A model generated the notes under the pieces. That model was not told where the DNA came from and did no database searches. It saw only the letters and a program-made list of their open reading frames with translations. Below are positions 40,981 to 49,351 of a DNA stretch of 49,374 bases, in pieces. The DNA is from CAZLNV01 sp964561095 (GTDB lineage: Bacteria; Bacillota_I; Bacilli_A; RF39; UBA660), in the NCBI GenBank assembly GCA_964561095.1, contig CAZLNV010000002.1, positions 1-49,374 on the forward strand, in the 5' to 3' direction. The stretch's first letter is position 1, and the number at the start of each line of letters is the position of its first letter. Made by a program: the position numbers and the translations under genes.

Positions 40981-41879
40981 TATATTTTTAGATACCTCCT
41001 AACTGCTCTATAGCTTCCGAAAGCACCAACAACTACAGCAACTAATAATATATAAATTATTAAATCATATACAATTAAATCAGGTTTAACTAATTTTATT
41101 ATTGCGGTAAATAATTGACCACCTAATTTATTATAAAGAACAATATATCCATAACAGCAAATAAATATTGGCAATATCGAACCTATGACTCCTAACCACA
41201 ATCCTTCAAAAAAGAAAGGTAATTTAATATATGTATCTGATGCTCCTACTAATCTCATTATTTCAATTTCTCTTTTTCTATTAGATATAGTTATCTTAAT
41301 TGTGTTGCTAATTAAAAATGCAGTAACTAATATTAAAGCCGCTACTACTACATAAGTAACTTTTTTTACTATATCAAATATTTTAACTAATTCTTCAACC
41401 ATTCCTTCACCATATTTAACAATGGCTACTTTTTCAAATTGTTTTATTTCATTTGCAGTATTTCCAATAGTATTAATATCTTTTACTTTAACTAAAAAGG
41501 TATCCTGAAGAGGATTTGTCTCAGCGGTATAATTACTCATAATACTATCAAATACTTCAGATTCTTTTTGCATTTCTTTTCTTGTTGTCTCTTTTGATTG
41601 AAATGTAACACTTTCTACATTATCAATATTATTAATTAATTTACCAACTAAATCAACTTGTTCATTTGTAGCTTCTCTGTCTACAAATACAACTATTGTC
41701 ATATCTTTTTCTATATCTTTAGTAAAACTGTTAACATTATATGAAAGTATTACACTAACAGCGACTAATATTAATGTGATTGAGATACATGATATACTTG
41801 CAATACTTAAACTTATATTTCTTCCTACACTCGTAAATGATTCAGAAATACTTCTAAATAAAATTCTAAACCCTTTCAT
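40980..41879 (-). CDS. ftsX: Cell-division membrane protein FtsX
   Basis: 299 residues with the FtsX topology: first membrane helix at about 22-46, an extracellular domain (about 50-165), then three helices at about 172-195, 225-248 and 266-288. Recognisable are the RSISESFTSVGRNISLS start and the NRKREIEIMRLVGAS cytoplasmic loop. It couples FtsE ATPase activity to wall hydrolases outside. It overlaps ftsE by 14 bases and the M23 gene by one. Confidence 0.95.
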   Translation of the reverse strand: MKGFRILFRSISESFTSVGRNISLSIASISCISITLILVAVSVILSYNVNSFTKDIEKDMTIVVFVDREATNEQVDLVGKLINNIDNVESVTFQSKETTRKEMQKESEVFDSIMSNYTAETNPLQDTFLVKVKDINTIGNTANEIKQFEKVAIVKYGEGMVEELVKIFDIVKKVTYVVVAALILVTAFLISNTIKITISNRKREIEIMRLVGASDTYIKLPFFFEGLWLGVIGSILPIFICCYGYIVLYNKLGGQLFTAIIKLVKPDLIVYDLIIYILLVAVVVGAFGSYRAVRRYLKI

Positions 41880-42564
41880 TTTTATAAGTTCCTTTCACCA
41901 TATCGTTAATAATCATCCCATGATCTAGGACTATAACTCTCTTTTTAAATTTATTAACTATCTCTCTATCATGAGTTGCCATTATTATTGTAGTTCCTAA
42001 ATCTTTATTAATATTATCTATTACTTTCATTACTTCTAAAGATGTATCTGGGTCCAAATTACCTGTAGGTTCATCGCATATTAAAACTTTAGGATTGTTA
42101 ACAATGGCTCTTGCTATAGAAACTCTTTGCTGTTCTCCTCCAGATAATTGATCAGGAAAACTCCTCCATTTATCCTTTAAACCTACTAAATCTATAGCTT
42201 TTAATGTCTTTTTTCTAATTTCATCATTCTTTAATCCGTATACTTTAAGAGCAAAAGCTACATTTTCATATACTGTCTTTTTAGCTAATAATTTATAATC
42301 TTGAAATACTATCCCAAGTTTTCTTCTCAACTTAAATACTTTTCTATTTTTTAATTTAGCTACATTTATTCCACCAATAAAAACTTCACCTTTTGTTGGT
42401 TTTTCTTCTCTATAAAGTAACTTTATAAATGTTGATTTACCACTACCAGAAGCTCCAATTACAAAAACAAATTCTCCTTTTTCGATTTGAGTTGTAACAT
42501 CGCACAAGGCTGTTACGCCATTTCTATATTGCTTAAACACATTTTTAAATTCAATTAATTCCAC
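41866..42564 (-). CDS. ftsE: Cell-division ATP-binding protein FtsE
   Basis: 232 residues. Walker A GASGSGKSTFIKLL (about 37-50), signature DQLSGGEQQRVSIARAI, Walker B VLICDEPTGNLDP and the switch His in MATHDREIV. It is a typical FtsE of the ABC superfamily, with the NLDPDTSLEVM continuation. First gene of the ftsE-ftsX-M23-whiA cluster, about 43 bases after the YitT gene. Confidence 0.97.
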   Translation of the reverse strand: MELIEFKNVFKQYRNGVTALCDVTTQIEKGEFVFVIGASGSGKSTFIKLLYREEKPTKGEVFIGGINVAKLKNRKVFKLRRKLGIVFQDYKLLAKKTVYENVAFALKVYGLKNDEIRKKTLKAIDLVGLKDKWRSFPDQLSGGEQQRVSIARAIVNNPKVLICDEPTGNLDPDTSLEVMKVIDNINKDLGTTIIMATHDREIVNKFKKRVIVLDHGMIINDMVKGTYKNERV

Positions 42565-42607
42565 TTTACCTCCTCAACTGATTATTATACATCATCACTT
42601 TATTATT

Positions 42608-43510
42608 TTAAATTGGTAGTTTCTTCCTTTTGGTACCACCTAATACCTCATAGCAATCACTTACTATTATAAATGCATTTTCATCTATTTCTTTTATTGC
42701 ACTTTTTAAATAAGAATATTTTTCTGTTGGAACTACACACATAAGCATTTTCTTTTTCTTTCCACTAAAACCGCCTTTAATGTCATATTCAGTTACACCA
42801 CTATGTATTTCTCCCATTATAAAACTACTTACTTCATCTTCCTTCGTTGTTTGTATTACAAACATTTTACTGTCTGATATTCCAAGCATCATCCTGTCTA
42901 TCATAAAAGTAGAAATGGTTACTATAATTAAAGCATACATAATCATTGTGTATCCGAATGTAAATCCACCTAAAGCAATTATTACAAAAGATATTGTTCT
43001 CATCACTTTGCCTACAGGTTTTTTAGTTCTTTCACTAATTATTAATCCTAATATACTTGTTCCTCCGATAGAATAACCAAGTTTATACACTATTGCTTCA
43101 CCAAATCCTCCGCATATACCAGCAGCAAGAGCATATAAAAGTGTATTATCAAATGAAAAATTTATCCACGAAGCTATATCTTCTGTTAAAAATAAAAATA
43201 TTGTATAAAGGGCGGCTCCAGCTATACTTCCGGCAACTTTTTTACCACCCAAAAATATAAGTCCAACACCTATAAGCATTAAATTAGAAAAGAATACAAA
43301 TGTCGATACATTCATCCCATATAATTTGTTAACAACTATTCCAAGTCCTGTTACACCACCTGTAACAAAATTGTTTGGAACATAAAATAAATTAACTGAA
43401 ACTGCTGATATAAATGCGCCTAAAACAAATAGTAAAAGCTTTAAAGGATAATTCTTTTTCCTTATAGTCTCTACTACTTCACTTTGCTTGTACTTTCTAA
43501 ACCAACCCAT
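42608..43510 (-). CDS. YitT-family membrane protein
   Basis: 300 residues. Five or six hydrophobic segments fill residues 22-215 with the family's FYVPNNFVTGGVTGLGIVV and YSIGGTSILGLI stretches, then a soluble DUF2179 domain (about 218-285) with SGVTEYDIKGGFSGKKKKML. YitT/YczE-like proteins are widespread in Firmicutes and of unknown function. It starts MGWFRKYKQ and has its own upstream region of 130 bases with no other gene. Confidence 0.92.
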   Translation of the reverse strand: MGWFRKYKQSEVVETIRKKNYPLKLLLFVLGAFISAVSVNLFYVPNNFVTGGVTGLGIVVNKLYGMNVSTFVFFSNLMLIGVGLIFLGGKKVAGSIAGAALYTIFLFLTEDIASWINFSFDNTLLYALAAGICGGFGEAIVYKLGYSIGGTSILGLIISERTKKPVGKVMRTISFVIIALGGFTFGYTMIMYALIIVTISTFMIDRMMLGISDSKMFVIQTTKEDEVSSFIMGEIHSGVTEYDIKGGFSGKKKKMLMCVVPTEKYSYLKSAIKEIDENAFIIVSDCYEVLGGTKRKKLPI

Positions 43511-43640
43511 TTTTTACTCCTATATTCCCATAATAAAAAATTATATCATAAATATAATTTTTTTACTATTAGTCTTTTATAAATTTGTCACTTTTTAACA
43601 GTCTTATATTTAATAAAAGTTATCTCAAATTTTTCATATA

Positions 43641-44330
43641 TTATTCTTTTACCATATGGTTACCATAGTTTTTTATTCTAACAAATTTTAAAAGTATTTT
43701 GCTTAGCAAAATTACAACTATAAATATTATTATAAACCAGTAAATAAATCCTAATTCCCAAATATCAGAAGAAATTCTAAGCCATCCATTTGTTTCATAA
43801 TCCATAAAGAAATATGGAAATCTTTCCATTTTACCGCCTAATCCTTTAAACAATGATGACTTATCTATAAAGGTTAAAATAAAAATGAACAAACAATAAA
43901 CTAATGGCATTATTATTCCATATAAATAAGTATTTTTATTAACTTTTATTTTATCGAATAAAATAAAACTTGTTACAGCAAGCAGCGGAGAAATAAAATG
44001 TAAAGTCAAATTGCTTAAAGACAATAAGTATTCATTAAATCCCCCAAACATCTGAGGAATTAGCATAAACGTAAATATTAAAAAAGTGACAATTATACCA
44101 ATGGTGCATATAAATTTAATTATATAGATCCAATTTGGAATTTTCTTTTTAAATACTTTTAATATTAAAAGCACTAAGCTTATTAACAAAATATAAATAT
44201 TGCTTTGAATTGTATAATAAAGAATAGTCCCATTATTCATGAAACCGCCATGATTAAAAGTAAAGTATATGCCCAAACCCGAACTGATAATTATTAATGC
44301 ATCAAAAACAATTGAAAAATATTTTTTCAT
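43641..44330 (-). CDS. Pr6Pr-like integral membrane protein
   Basis: 229 residues, six or seven hydrophobic segments. The pattern FTFNHGGFMNNGTILYYTIQSNI, a conserved LTLHFISPLLAV and the final FMDYETNGW resemble the Pr6Pr (FAR-17a/AIG1-like) family. The family is uncharacterised in bacteria. It follows prfB by nine bases and is probably transcribed with it. The family assignment is from memory of these motifs. Confidence 0.72.
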   Translation of the reverse strand: MKKYFSIVFDALIIISSGLGIYFTFNHGGFMNNGTILYYTIQSNIYILLISLVLLILKVFKKKIPNWIYIIKFICTIGIIVTFLIFTFMLIPQMFGGFNEYLLSLSNLTLHFISPLLAVTSFILFDKIKVNKNTYLYGIIMPLVYCLFIFILTFIDKSSLFKGLGGKMERFPYFFMDYETNGWLRISSDIWELGFIYWFIIIFIVVILLSKILLKFVRIKNYGNHMVKE

Positions 44331-44339
44331 ATATCCTCC

Positions 44340-45413
44340 TTATTTGCTTTTTAAATACGATTCAATAAATAAATTTATATCGCCATCTAAAACTTTTTTA
44401 ACATTAGGTGTTTCTGCTCCTGTTCTAATGTCTTTTACTAAAGTATATGGACACATTACATAACTCCTAATTGCTGATCCAAAGTTGACATCCATTGTAT
44501 CGCCTTTCAAATTTTTTAATTTATCATCAAGTTTTTGCTTTTCAAGCATATATAATTTACTTTTCAAAATTTCTAATGCTCTTTCTTTATTCTTTAATTG
44601 GCTTCTTTCATTTTGCACTGTGACAATAGTGTTAGTTGGAATGTGAGTAATTCTAACAGCTGAGTCTGTTGTATTTACACTTTGCCCTCCGGCACCACTA
44701 CTCCTATATACATCTATTTTTAAATCTGAATCTTTAATTTCTATATCTATATTACCATCTATTTCCGGAATTACAAGCACAGACGCAAAAGAAGTGTGCC
44801 TTCTTTTATTTGCATCAAATGGACTAATCCTAACTAATCTGTGTACACCGGTTTCACCTTTTAATTTACCAAAAGCATGTTTACCTTTTATATAAATAAA
44901 TACACCTTTTATACCAACTTCTTCACCAGGTTGCTCATTAATAATTTCATACTTATAACCATTATCGTTGAAGTATCTTATGTACATTCTATATATCATA
45001 TCAGCCCAATCATTCGATTCAGTTCCACCTGCCCCCGAATGTATTTCCATATATGCATTTGAATTATCATATTCTCCATCAAACAAAGTTTCAAGTTCTA
45101 AAATATCAATTTCTTCTTCAATTTTTTTTAGTTCAATTACTATTTCATCTAATTCTTCATCATTGGAAATGTCAAATAGTTCTCTTGCATTTTCAAGTCT
45201 TAATTTTATATCATCAATTTGCTTTATTTCTTTCTTTACAGAATTTAATTGTTCCATAACCTTATTAGCATTTAAACTATCTAACCAAAATCCATCTTTT
45301 AAGCATTCTAAATTTAATTCTTCCAATTTAATTCTTTTAGACTCAATATCTAATTTATCACATAAAAATAATATCTTTACTTGCATTTCTTCCAGTTCTT
45401 TTTTTATATCCAT
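44340..45413 (-). CDS. prfB: Peptide chain release factor 2, without programmed frameshift
   Basis: 357 residues. Ends translation at UGA and UAA. The catalytic GGQ is in SSGAGGQSVNTTDSAV (about 238-253), and the stop-codon region RVYRSSGAGG-like context is preceded by HRLVRISPFD. In many bacteria the gene has an in-frame UGA near codon 25, needing a +1 shift. Here codons 17-19 read TTATGTGAT (Leu-Cys-Asp) and the frame is continuous. No Shine-Dalgarno-like stimulator lies before it. Its presence is the main evidence that UGA is a stop codon in this organism. Confidence 0.96.
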   Translation of the reverse strand: MDIKKELEEMQVKILFLCDKLDIESKRIKLEELNLECLKDGFWLDSLNANKVMEQLNSVKKEIKQIDDIKLRLENARELFDISNDEELDEIVIELKKIEEEIDILELETLFDGEYDNSNAYMEIHSGAGGTESNDWADMIYRMYIRYFNDNGYKYEIINEQPGEEVGIKGVFIYIKGKHAFGKLKGETGVHRLVRISPFDANKRRHTSFASVLVIPEIDGNIDIEIKDSDLKIDVYRSSGAGGQSVNTTDSAVRITHIPTNTIVTVQNERSQLKNKERALEILKSKLYMLEKQKLDDKLKNLKGDTMDVNFGSAIRSYVMCPYTLVKDIRTGAETPNVKKVLDGDINLFIESYLKSK

Positions 45414-45450
45414 ACTATTTCCCTCAAATTTATATTATCATTTTTTATTC

Positions 45451-45475
45451 AATAATAAAAGGAGTTATTAACTCC
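45451..45475 (-). terminator. Terminator of the HD-domain gene region
   Basis: On the minus strand: GGAGT (45475-45471), loop TAATA, ACTCC (45465-45461), followed by TTTTATT. It separates the HD gene and the fragment at 45500 from prfB. Confidence 0.75.
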
Positions 45476-45499
45476 CATACTATTTATCTAAAGATAATA

Positions 45500-45572
45500 T
45501 TATTTTTTTACTGCTTCTAATTTACTTTTAAATTCTTCTTTTGCCAGTCAATATTCATATATCTTGTTAAAT
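45500..45572 (-). other. Coding-like fragment with an in-frame TGA
   Basis: On the minus strand a frame different from the HD gene reads KNKFNKIYEY, TGA (45550-45548), LAKEEFKSKLEAVKK and TAA (45502-45500). It has no start of its own and begins at the A-run at the end of the HD gene. It could be the remnant of another gene, or a frameshifted tail. The composition is Lys/Glu-rich, so chance cannot be excluded. Confidence 0.35.
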
Positions 45573-46208
45573 TTATTTTTTGCCAATTCTATGAGTTAAC
45601 GCATAATTTGAAACATCTTTAAAATTATCATCATAATTATAAGTTTGCTGTCCAAAATTAAGCCACATTTCTTCCCAACTCATCCCACGTTCTAATAGTG
45701 AACGTACTCTATCATTATCCATTATCTTGTTGTTCTCTTGATGGCTCAAATCAACTAAACCCTCTTCACCGTATAATTTTGCTTGTAAGTCACACTCTAA
45801 CTTATCGCAGTAGTGGGCAAATAAAGATTCCTTTGTATTACGTGATTCAAACTCCAAAAATAAATCTATTAATTCATCTTTTATAAGTAAACTAGATGCT
45901 ACATCTTTTACAGCTTCATATTCTAATTTTGCTTTTTCTTCTTTAGAAATTTGAAATTGAGTTAAATCGCCTATTTTAATTTCTCCCAATTCGTGTATTG
46001 AAAGCATTAATATTACTTTTGAAATGTCTATATCGCATTTATACTCAGAATATATTGCTAAAGCTAACATTTGAACACCATAAATATGTTCTGCAACGCT
46101 TTCAAGTCTTTCTTTCTCTACGTTCCAATTTTTCCATCCTGTTCTAGTTATATTTTTTAATTTATTACATAGAACATAATAATTTATTACATTTTCTGAT
46201 TTTCCCAT
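45573..46208 (-). CDS. HD-domain hydrolase, nucleotidase-like, with HE variant
   Basis: 211 residues. The HD superfamily layout is seen as SVAEHIYGVQMLALA (first His), SIHELGEIKIGD (normally HDxxE) and AHYCDKLECDLQA (later Asp). The second metal motif is HELGE rather than HDLGE, an Asp-to-Glu change. The closest general pattern is the YfbR-type 5'-deoxynucleotidases. The start at 46208 is chosen because AAGAGGG precedes it and a TATAAT box at 46230-46225 would put the transcription start near 46218, downstream of the other ATG (46223). The function may be altered by the changed ligand. Confidence 0.78.
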   Translation of the reverse strand: MGKSENVINYYVLCNKLKNITRTGWKNWNVEKERLESVAEHIYGVQMLALAIYSEYKCDIDISKVILMLSIHELGEIKIGDLTQFQISKEEKAKLEYEAVKDVASSLLIKDELIDLFLEFESRNTKESLFAHYCDKLECDLQAKLYGEEGLVDLSHQENNKIMDNDRVRSLLERGMSWEEMWLNFGQQTYNYDDNFKDVSNYALTHRIGKK

Positions 46209-46253
46209 AAACCCTCTTAACATAATTATAGCATAAAATTACTAAATGTTTAT

Positions 46254-46652
46254 TTATTCACATTTAATTAAATTTTCTTCTAATAATTCTACATTTGAAA
46301 AATTACTTACTATATAATTTTTATTTTGATAACGCAAATATTCTCCTTCAAATGTAAATTTTATTTTCTTATCATTTTCAAATTCAAATATATAAAACGT
46401 ATTATCATCGGTAACAGAAATCTTACTTTCTTTTACTATTTTTAAATCATTTATTGCTTTATATGCATTCTCTGTATCTACACTGTAACATAATTTATTT
46501 CCTTCACTTATTTTTATTACAGTTACAGATATTAAACTATCTTTATAGTTATTTATATAGCTCCTGTCACTGATTTCTTCAAATTGAAGTGGCCTCTTAT
46601 TTGTACAACCCACTAATAAGACAAACATAATTATTAATACTACTTTTTTCAT
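46254..46652 (-). CDS. Small lipoprotein
   Basis: 132 residues with a lipoprotein signal: MKKVVLIIMFVLLVGC, where LVGC is the lipobox and Cys16 would be acylated. The mature part has beta-strand-like segments (NTFYIFEFENDKKIKFTFEGEYL) and no recognised domain. It follows the anchored protein gene by two bases, so the two are co-expressed and both face the outside. Confidence 0.78.
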   Translation of the reverse strand: MKKVVLIIMFVLLVGCTNKRPLQFEEISDRSYINNYKDSLISVTVIKISEGNKLCYSVDTENAYKAINDLKIVKESKISVTDDNTFYIFEFENDKKIKFTFEGEYLRYQNKNYIVSNFSNVELLEENLIKCE

Positions 46653-46654
46653 AA

Positions 46655-47764
46655 CTACCTTTCTATATAACCATTTACAGCTTCTGTATACATAGTGTCT
46701 GTAACGCTTTCATATCTTGTCCCTTTATATTCATCAAGAAAACCATTATATGCTTTGTAAATTTCTCCAGTTTTAGTATCAATTACTCTTTCATATCCCA
46801 AAGTAGCATCACTATACTTTTGACTAGTTATATCATAGCTTTTTTGTCTTGCACTCCACGCTTTATTATATGAATCAAATGCTTCATTAATAGATGCATT
46901 TATTGCTAAAGCACTCTTAGTTCTTTCATTTCCATTTTTAATTGTTGTTGTAACAAAAGAATCTTTATAAGCAAGAGAATTTAAAGAGTTAGTAAGTATA
47001 CTCCCGTAGTTAATTAAATCATATTCTCCGGTTGATATACCCATTACGTTATACATTGTATAGAATAATGTATCATAACCCAAAGCCATATATGATCCAT
47101 TATTTACGAGACTTCCCATGAATAATCCTTCACCAACTTTTCCAGTAACAGAATCTTGAAAAGTTGCTCTTAAAGTCTTATCATCCTTTGACACACTTTT
47201 CATACTTGAATTACTTTCAAATTTTTCAACAACCGCAAAGTTTTTTAAATCTGGAAATTTAAAATTATTGTACATAGTATCAACTTTTTTAGTATACGAT
47301 GCATATTCATTGAAACTGCTATAAAATGCTTCTACTGTTGGCTTATATAAAACAATTGCTTCTGCTAGTACTTTGTTACCAGACCCTCCAAAAGATTTAT
47401 AATAATTTTGATACCATTTTTTAGCTTTATCATTTTTTAAAAATGGTTCTGCTTTTAATATGGAAAATATTTGATATCTATTGTCATTTGGATTATATAC
47501 CCTAATTGCGTAAAACATATCATAGCCACCAGTTTCAACTACCCATCCTTTAGGAATATTCATAGTAAAATTCTCATTTTCATATTTTACTAGTTGAATA
47601 GATGACGCACTACTTTTAACAATTTTAACTTTCTTAAAATTTCCAAATAACAAAATAATTAAAAGTATAATAATCACAGTACCCGCTATCACGCAAATTA
47701 AATTTTTTTTATTACTTAATACTTTCTTTATAATATCTTTAATATCCTTACCATTAATTTTCAT
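46655..47764 (-). CDS. Unrecognised membrane-anchored extracellular protein
   Basis: 369 residues. A basic N-terminus and one membrane helix (about 22-42) are followed by a large outer domain. Its start (YENENFTMNIPKGWVVETGG, about 62-81) resembles PsbP-like or stress-type domains that open with a hydrophobic beta-hairpin. No enzyme motif is seen. It is coupled to the lipoprotein gene downstream, so the pair may form one envelope complex (inference). Confidence 0.7.
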   Translation of the reverse strand: MKINGKDIKDIIKKVLSNKKNLICVIAGTVIIILLIILLFGNFKKVKIVKSSASSIQLVKYENENFTMNIPKGWVVETGGYDMFYAIRVYNPNDNRYQIFSILKAEPFLKNDKAKKWYQNYYKSFGGSGNKVLAEAIVLYKPTVEAFYSSFNEYASYTKKVDTMYNNFKFPDLKNFAVVEKFESNSSMKSVSKDDKTLRATFQDSVTGKVGEGLFMGSLVNNGSYMALGYDTLFYTMYNVMGISTGEYDLINYGSILTNSLNSLAYKDSFVTTTIKNGNERTKSALAINASINEAFDSYNKAWSARQKSYDITSQKYSDATLGYERVIDTKTGEIYKAYNGFLDEYKGTRYESVTDTMYTEAVNGYIER

Positions 47765-47842
47765 TTCAATTGTTTTCCTTTACCTAATATATAAATTATA
47801 ACACAATACTTATAACATATCTAATCATATATTTTTAATATC

Positions 47843-47869
47843 AAAAAAGCTCATAACATGAGCTTTTTT
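47843..47869. terminator. Strong bidirectional terminator
   Basis: AAAAAAGCTCAT (47843-47854), loop AAC, ATGAGCTTTTTT (47858-47869). On the minus strand it directly follows a SEC-C coding end (stop at 47872-47870), so it probably belonged to that gene. Confidence 0.85.
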
Positions 47870-47923
47870 TTATTTACCACAGCATTGTTTATATTTTTTA
47901 CCACTGCCACATGGCTCGCATGT
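47870..47923 (-). pseudogene. SEC-C motif remnant 1 (end of a SecA-like or SEC-C gene)
   Basis: The minus strand reads TCEPCGSGKKYKQCCGK and stop, an intact SEC-C zinc motif of the type that ends SecA. It is preceded directly by TAA (47926-47924) and before that by SFKTSQNV and another TAA, so the frame is broken. Nothing else of the parent gene is visible. The rest of 47927-48057 shows no gene. Confidence 0.75.
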
Positions 47924-48018
47924 TTAGACATTTTGAGAAGTCTTGAAACTTTAAAGCCCTTTAATACTCGTTAAAAATGCACTTGAGCACTTTTGATAAC
48001 TCTCGGCAAAACTAGCAC

Positions 48019-48057
48019 AGCTTATCTAAAAACTTATCTAAATTAAATTTTTTTGAT
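48019..48057. repeat. Short repeat between the SEC-C remnants (copy 1)
   Basis: AGCTTATCTAAAA followed by CTTATCTAAA and a T-rich end; it recurs at 49178-49216. Inside it the word CTTATCTAAA is itself doubled. Confidence 0.55.
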
Positions 48058-48945
48058 TTACTTATTAGGAATTAATTCTTTTTCATTTACAGCTTTTTCT
48101 AACATTTCCAGTTCCTTTATATTTTTATTATTTCTTAAAATTTCTAATTGCTTCTTAGCAGAGGCATTTAGTTTTATTAATCTTTCTTGTTAAGATAATC
48201 CATTTTTAACCATTTCTGATGAGGTATTTTGTAGATTATTTAATACTATTAAATGAAGCATATCTGTATAATCTCTTATATTTCCATCTTTGGCAAGAAT
48301 TGGATTTTTCATTCTCCATTCCTTTGCTGTCATTCCAAATAATGCAACATTTAAAATATCTGCTTCATCAGAATAAATATAATTTTTTTGATTTTCTGTT
48401 AAAGTTGGTACGATATATTCTTTAACTGCATCTGTATGAATAACATAATTAGCTTTTGATAATATTCTAGTTGCATTCCACTCTATTTTATTTTGATAAA
48501 ATTCATTATATTTTAATCTTTCAAATTCTTTTATTAAATATAATTTAAATTCAGGAGATAACCAGCTTGCAAATTCAAATGCTATATCAGGATGGGCATA
48601 TGTTCCTTTACTGTATTTTCCACTACTTGGAATAATACCAATGGCATTAAACTCTTTTTTCCATCTATTTGGAGTCATAGTAAATCTGTTATAACCAACT
48701 TCATTTATTTTAATTCTGTGGGATTCCACGGAATTAAAATTCACATTATTTAACTCTTCCCATAAACTATAAAACTCATATGAGTTTTTATTTGACATCC
48801 AATTCCTTATAACGCCAGATGGATCATTAGGATTAGAATAACTAGCCAAGTCAGTAAGTGAAACATAATCTATATTACCTGTTCTCATAACTGATACTTT
48901 ATTATTTTTTACATTCATCTCAAATGTTATAGTTGTATTTTTCAT
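48058..48945 (-). pseudogene. KilA-N domain protein interrupted by one in-frame TAA
   Basis: From 48945 the protein reads 251 codons with the KilA-N pattern: YVSLTDLASYSNPNDPSGVI, NWMSNKNSYEF, FTMTPNRWKKEF and GTYAHPDIAFEFASWLSPEF. It then stops at TAA (48192-48190) and continues in frame QERLIKLNASAKKQL to a second TAA at 48060-48058. In the family this point normally reads GLSQxERLxxLN, so TAA sits at what is most easily a Gln codon (CAA). KilA-N proteins are DNA-binding proteins of phages and mobile elements. The upstream ribosome binding site AGGGGG is intact. The 251-residue product may still have the KilA-N domain. The gene lies between SEC-C remnants. Confidence 0.85.
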
Positions 48946-49003
48946 AAATCAACCCCCTTTAAATTATTTGCCTCATATATAAGTTAAGTATAACATAAAT
49001 ATT

Positions 49004-49030
49004 GTATTTTTTACCACTACCATTGTGGCA
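49004..49030 (-). pseudogene. SEC-C motif remnant 2, degenerate
   Basis: The minus strand reads CHNGSGKKY, which matches the CPCGSGKKY part of the SEC-C motif with two substitutions, and no more of the motif follows. Short, but the DNA is also alike (TTTTTTACCACT with the copy at 47895-47905). Confidence 0.45.
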
Positions 49031-49177
49031 TATTACTAAATACAAATTAACGAGTTTTAACGTTTTAAAAGCAATAAATCGTGTGTCCTTTTTTATAGTA
49101 ATATCTTACTATTTTAGCAAATATTGATTAAACCCTTTATTTATAAGGCATTGCTGGCTTTTTTGCGAAGTAATGAT

Positions 49178-49216
49178 AGCTTATCTAAAACTTATCTGAA
49201 CCACTTTTTTTGATGA
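49178..49216. repeat. Short repeat between the SEC-C remnants (copy 2)
   Basis: AGCTTATCTAAAA, CTTATCTGAA and a T-rich end, the partner of 48019-48057, in the same orientation. Confidence 0.55.
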
Positions 49217-49237
49217 TTTTTACCACTTTTATAAGCA

Positions 49238-49275
49238 AAGAAAAACCTAGGCTTTCCCTTTATTTACCTAGGTTT
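49238..49275 (-). terminator. Terminator after the third SEC-C end
   Basis: On the minus strand: AAACCTAGG (49275-49267), 15-base loop, CCTAGGTTT (49251-49243) and TTCTTT. It lies just after the SEC-C stop codon at 49285-49283. Confidence 0.8.
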
Positions 49276-49282
49276 GTGGGCA

Positions 49283-49351
49283 TTACTTACCACAGCATTG
49301 TTTATATTTCTTACCAGAGCCACATGGGCAAAAGTTGTAATTTATTACAAT
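49283..49351 (-). pseudogene. SEC-C motif end 3
   Basis: The minus strand reads IVINYNF then CPCGSGKKYKQCCGK and stop. This is a perfect SEC-C ending as in SecA. In the same frame there is a TAA (49354-49352) right before it, so it does not continue openly to the window edge. Either the frame is broken or the parent gene is in another frame. The downstream terminator suggests this was the original gene end. Confidence 0.65.

Larger units (their letters stand above)
48946..49282. other. Degraded non-coding stretch
   Basis: About 340 bases without a credible gene. It holds the promoter region of the KilA-N gene, the second SEC-C remnant (49004-49030), the second short repeat (49178-49216) and a terminator hairpin (49243-49275). 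Confidence 0.6.

Noticed and set aside
43600..43640. A possible third copy of the DUF1016 cassette flank (TAATAAAAGTTAT).
   Set aside because: Only about 13 bases match, which is within chance for DNA this AT-rich.
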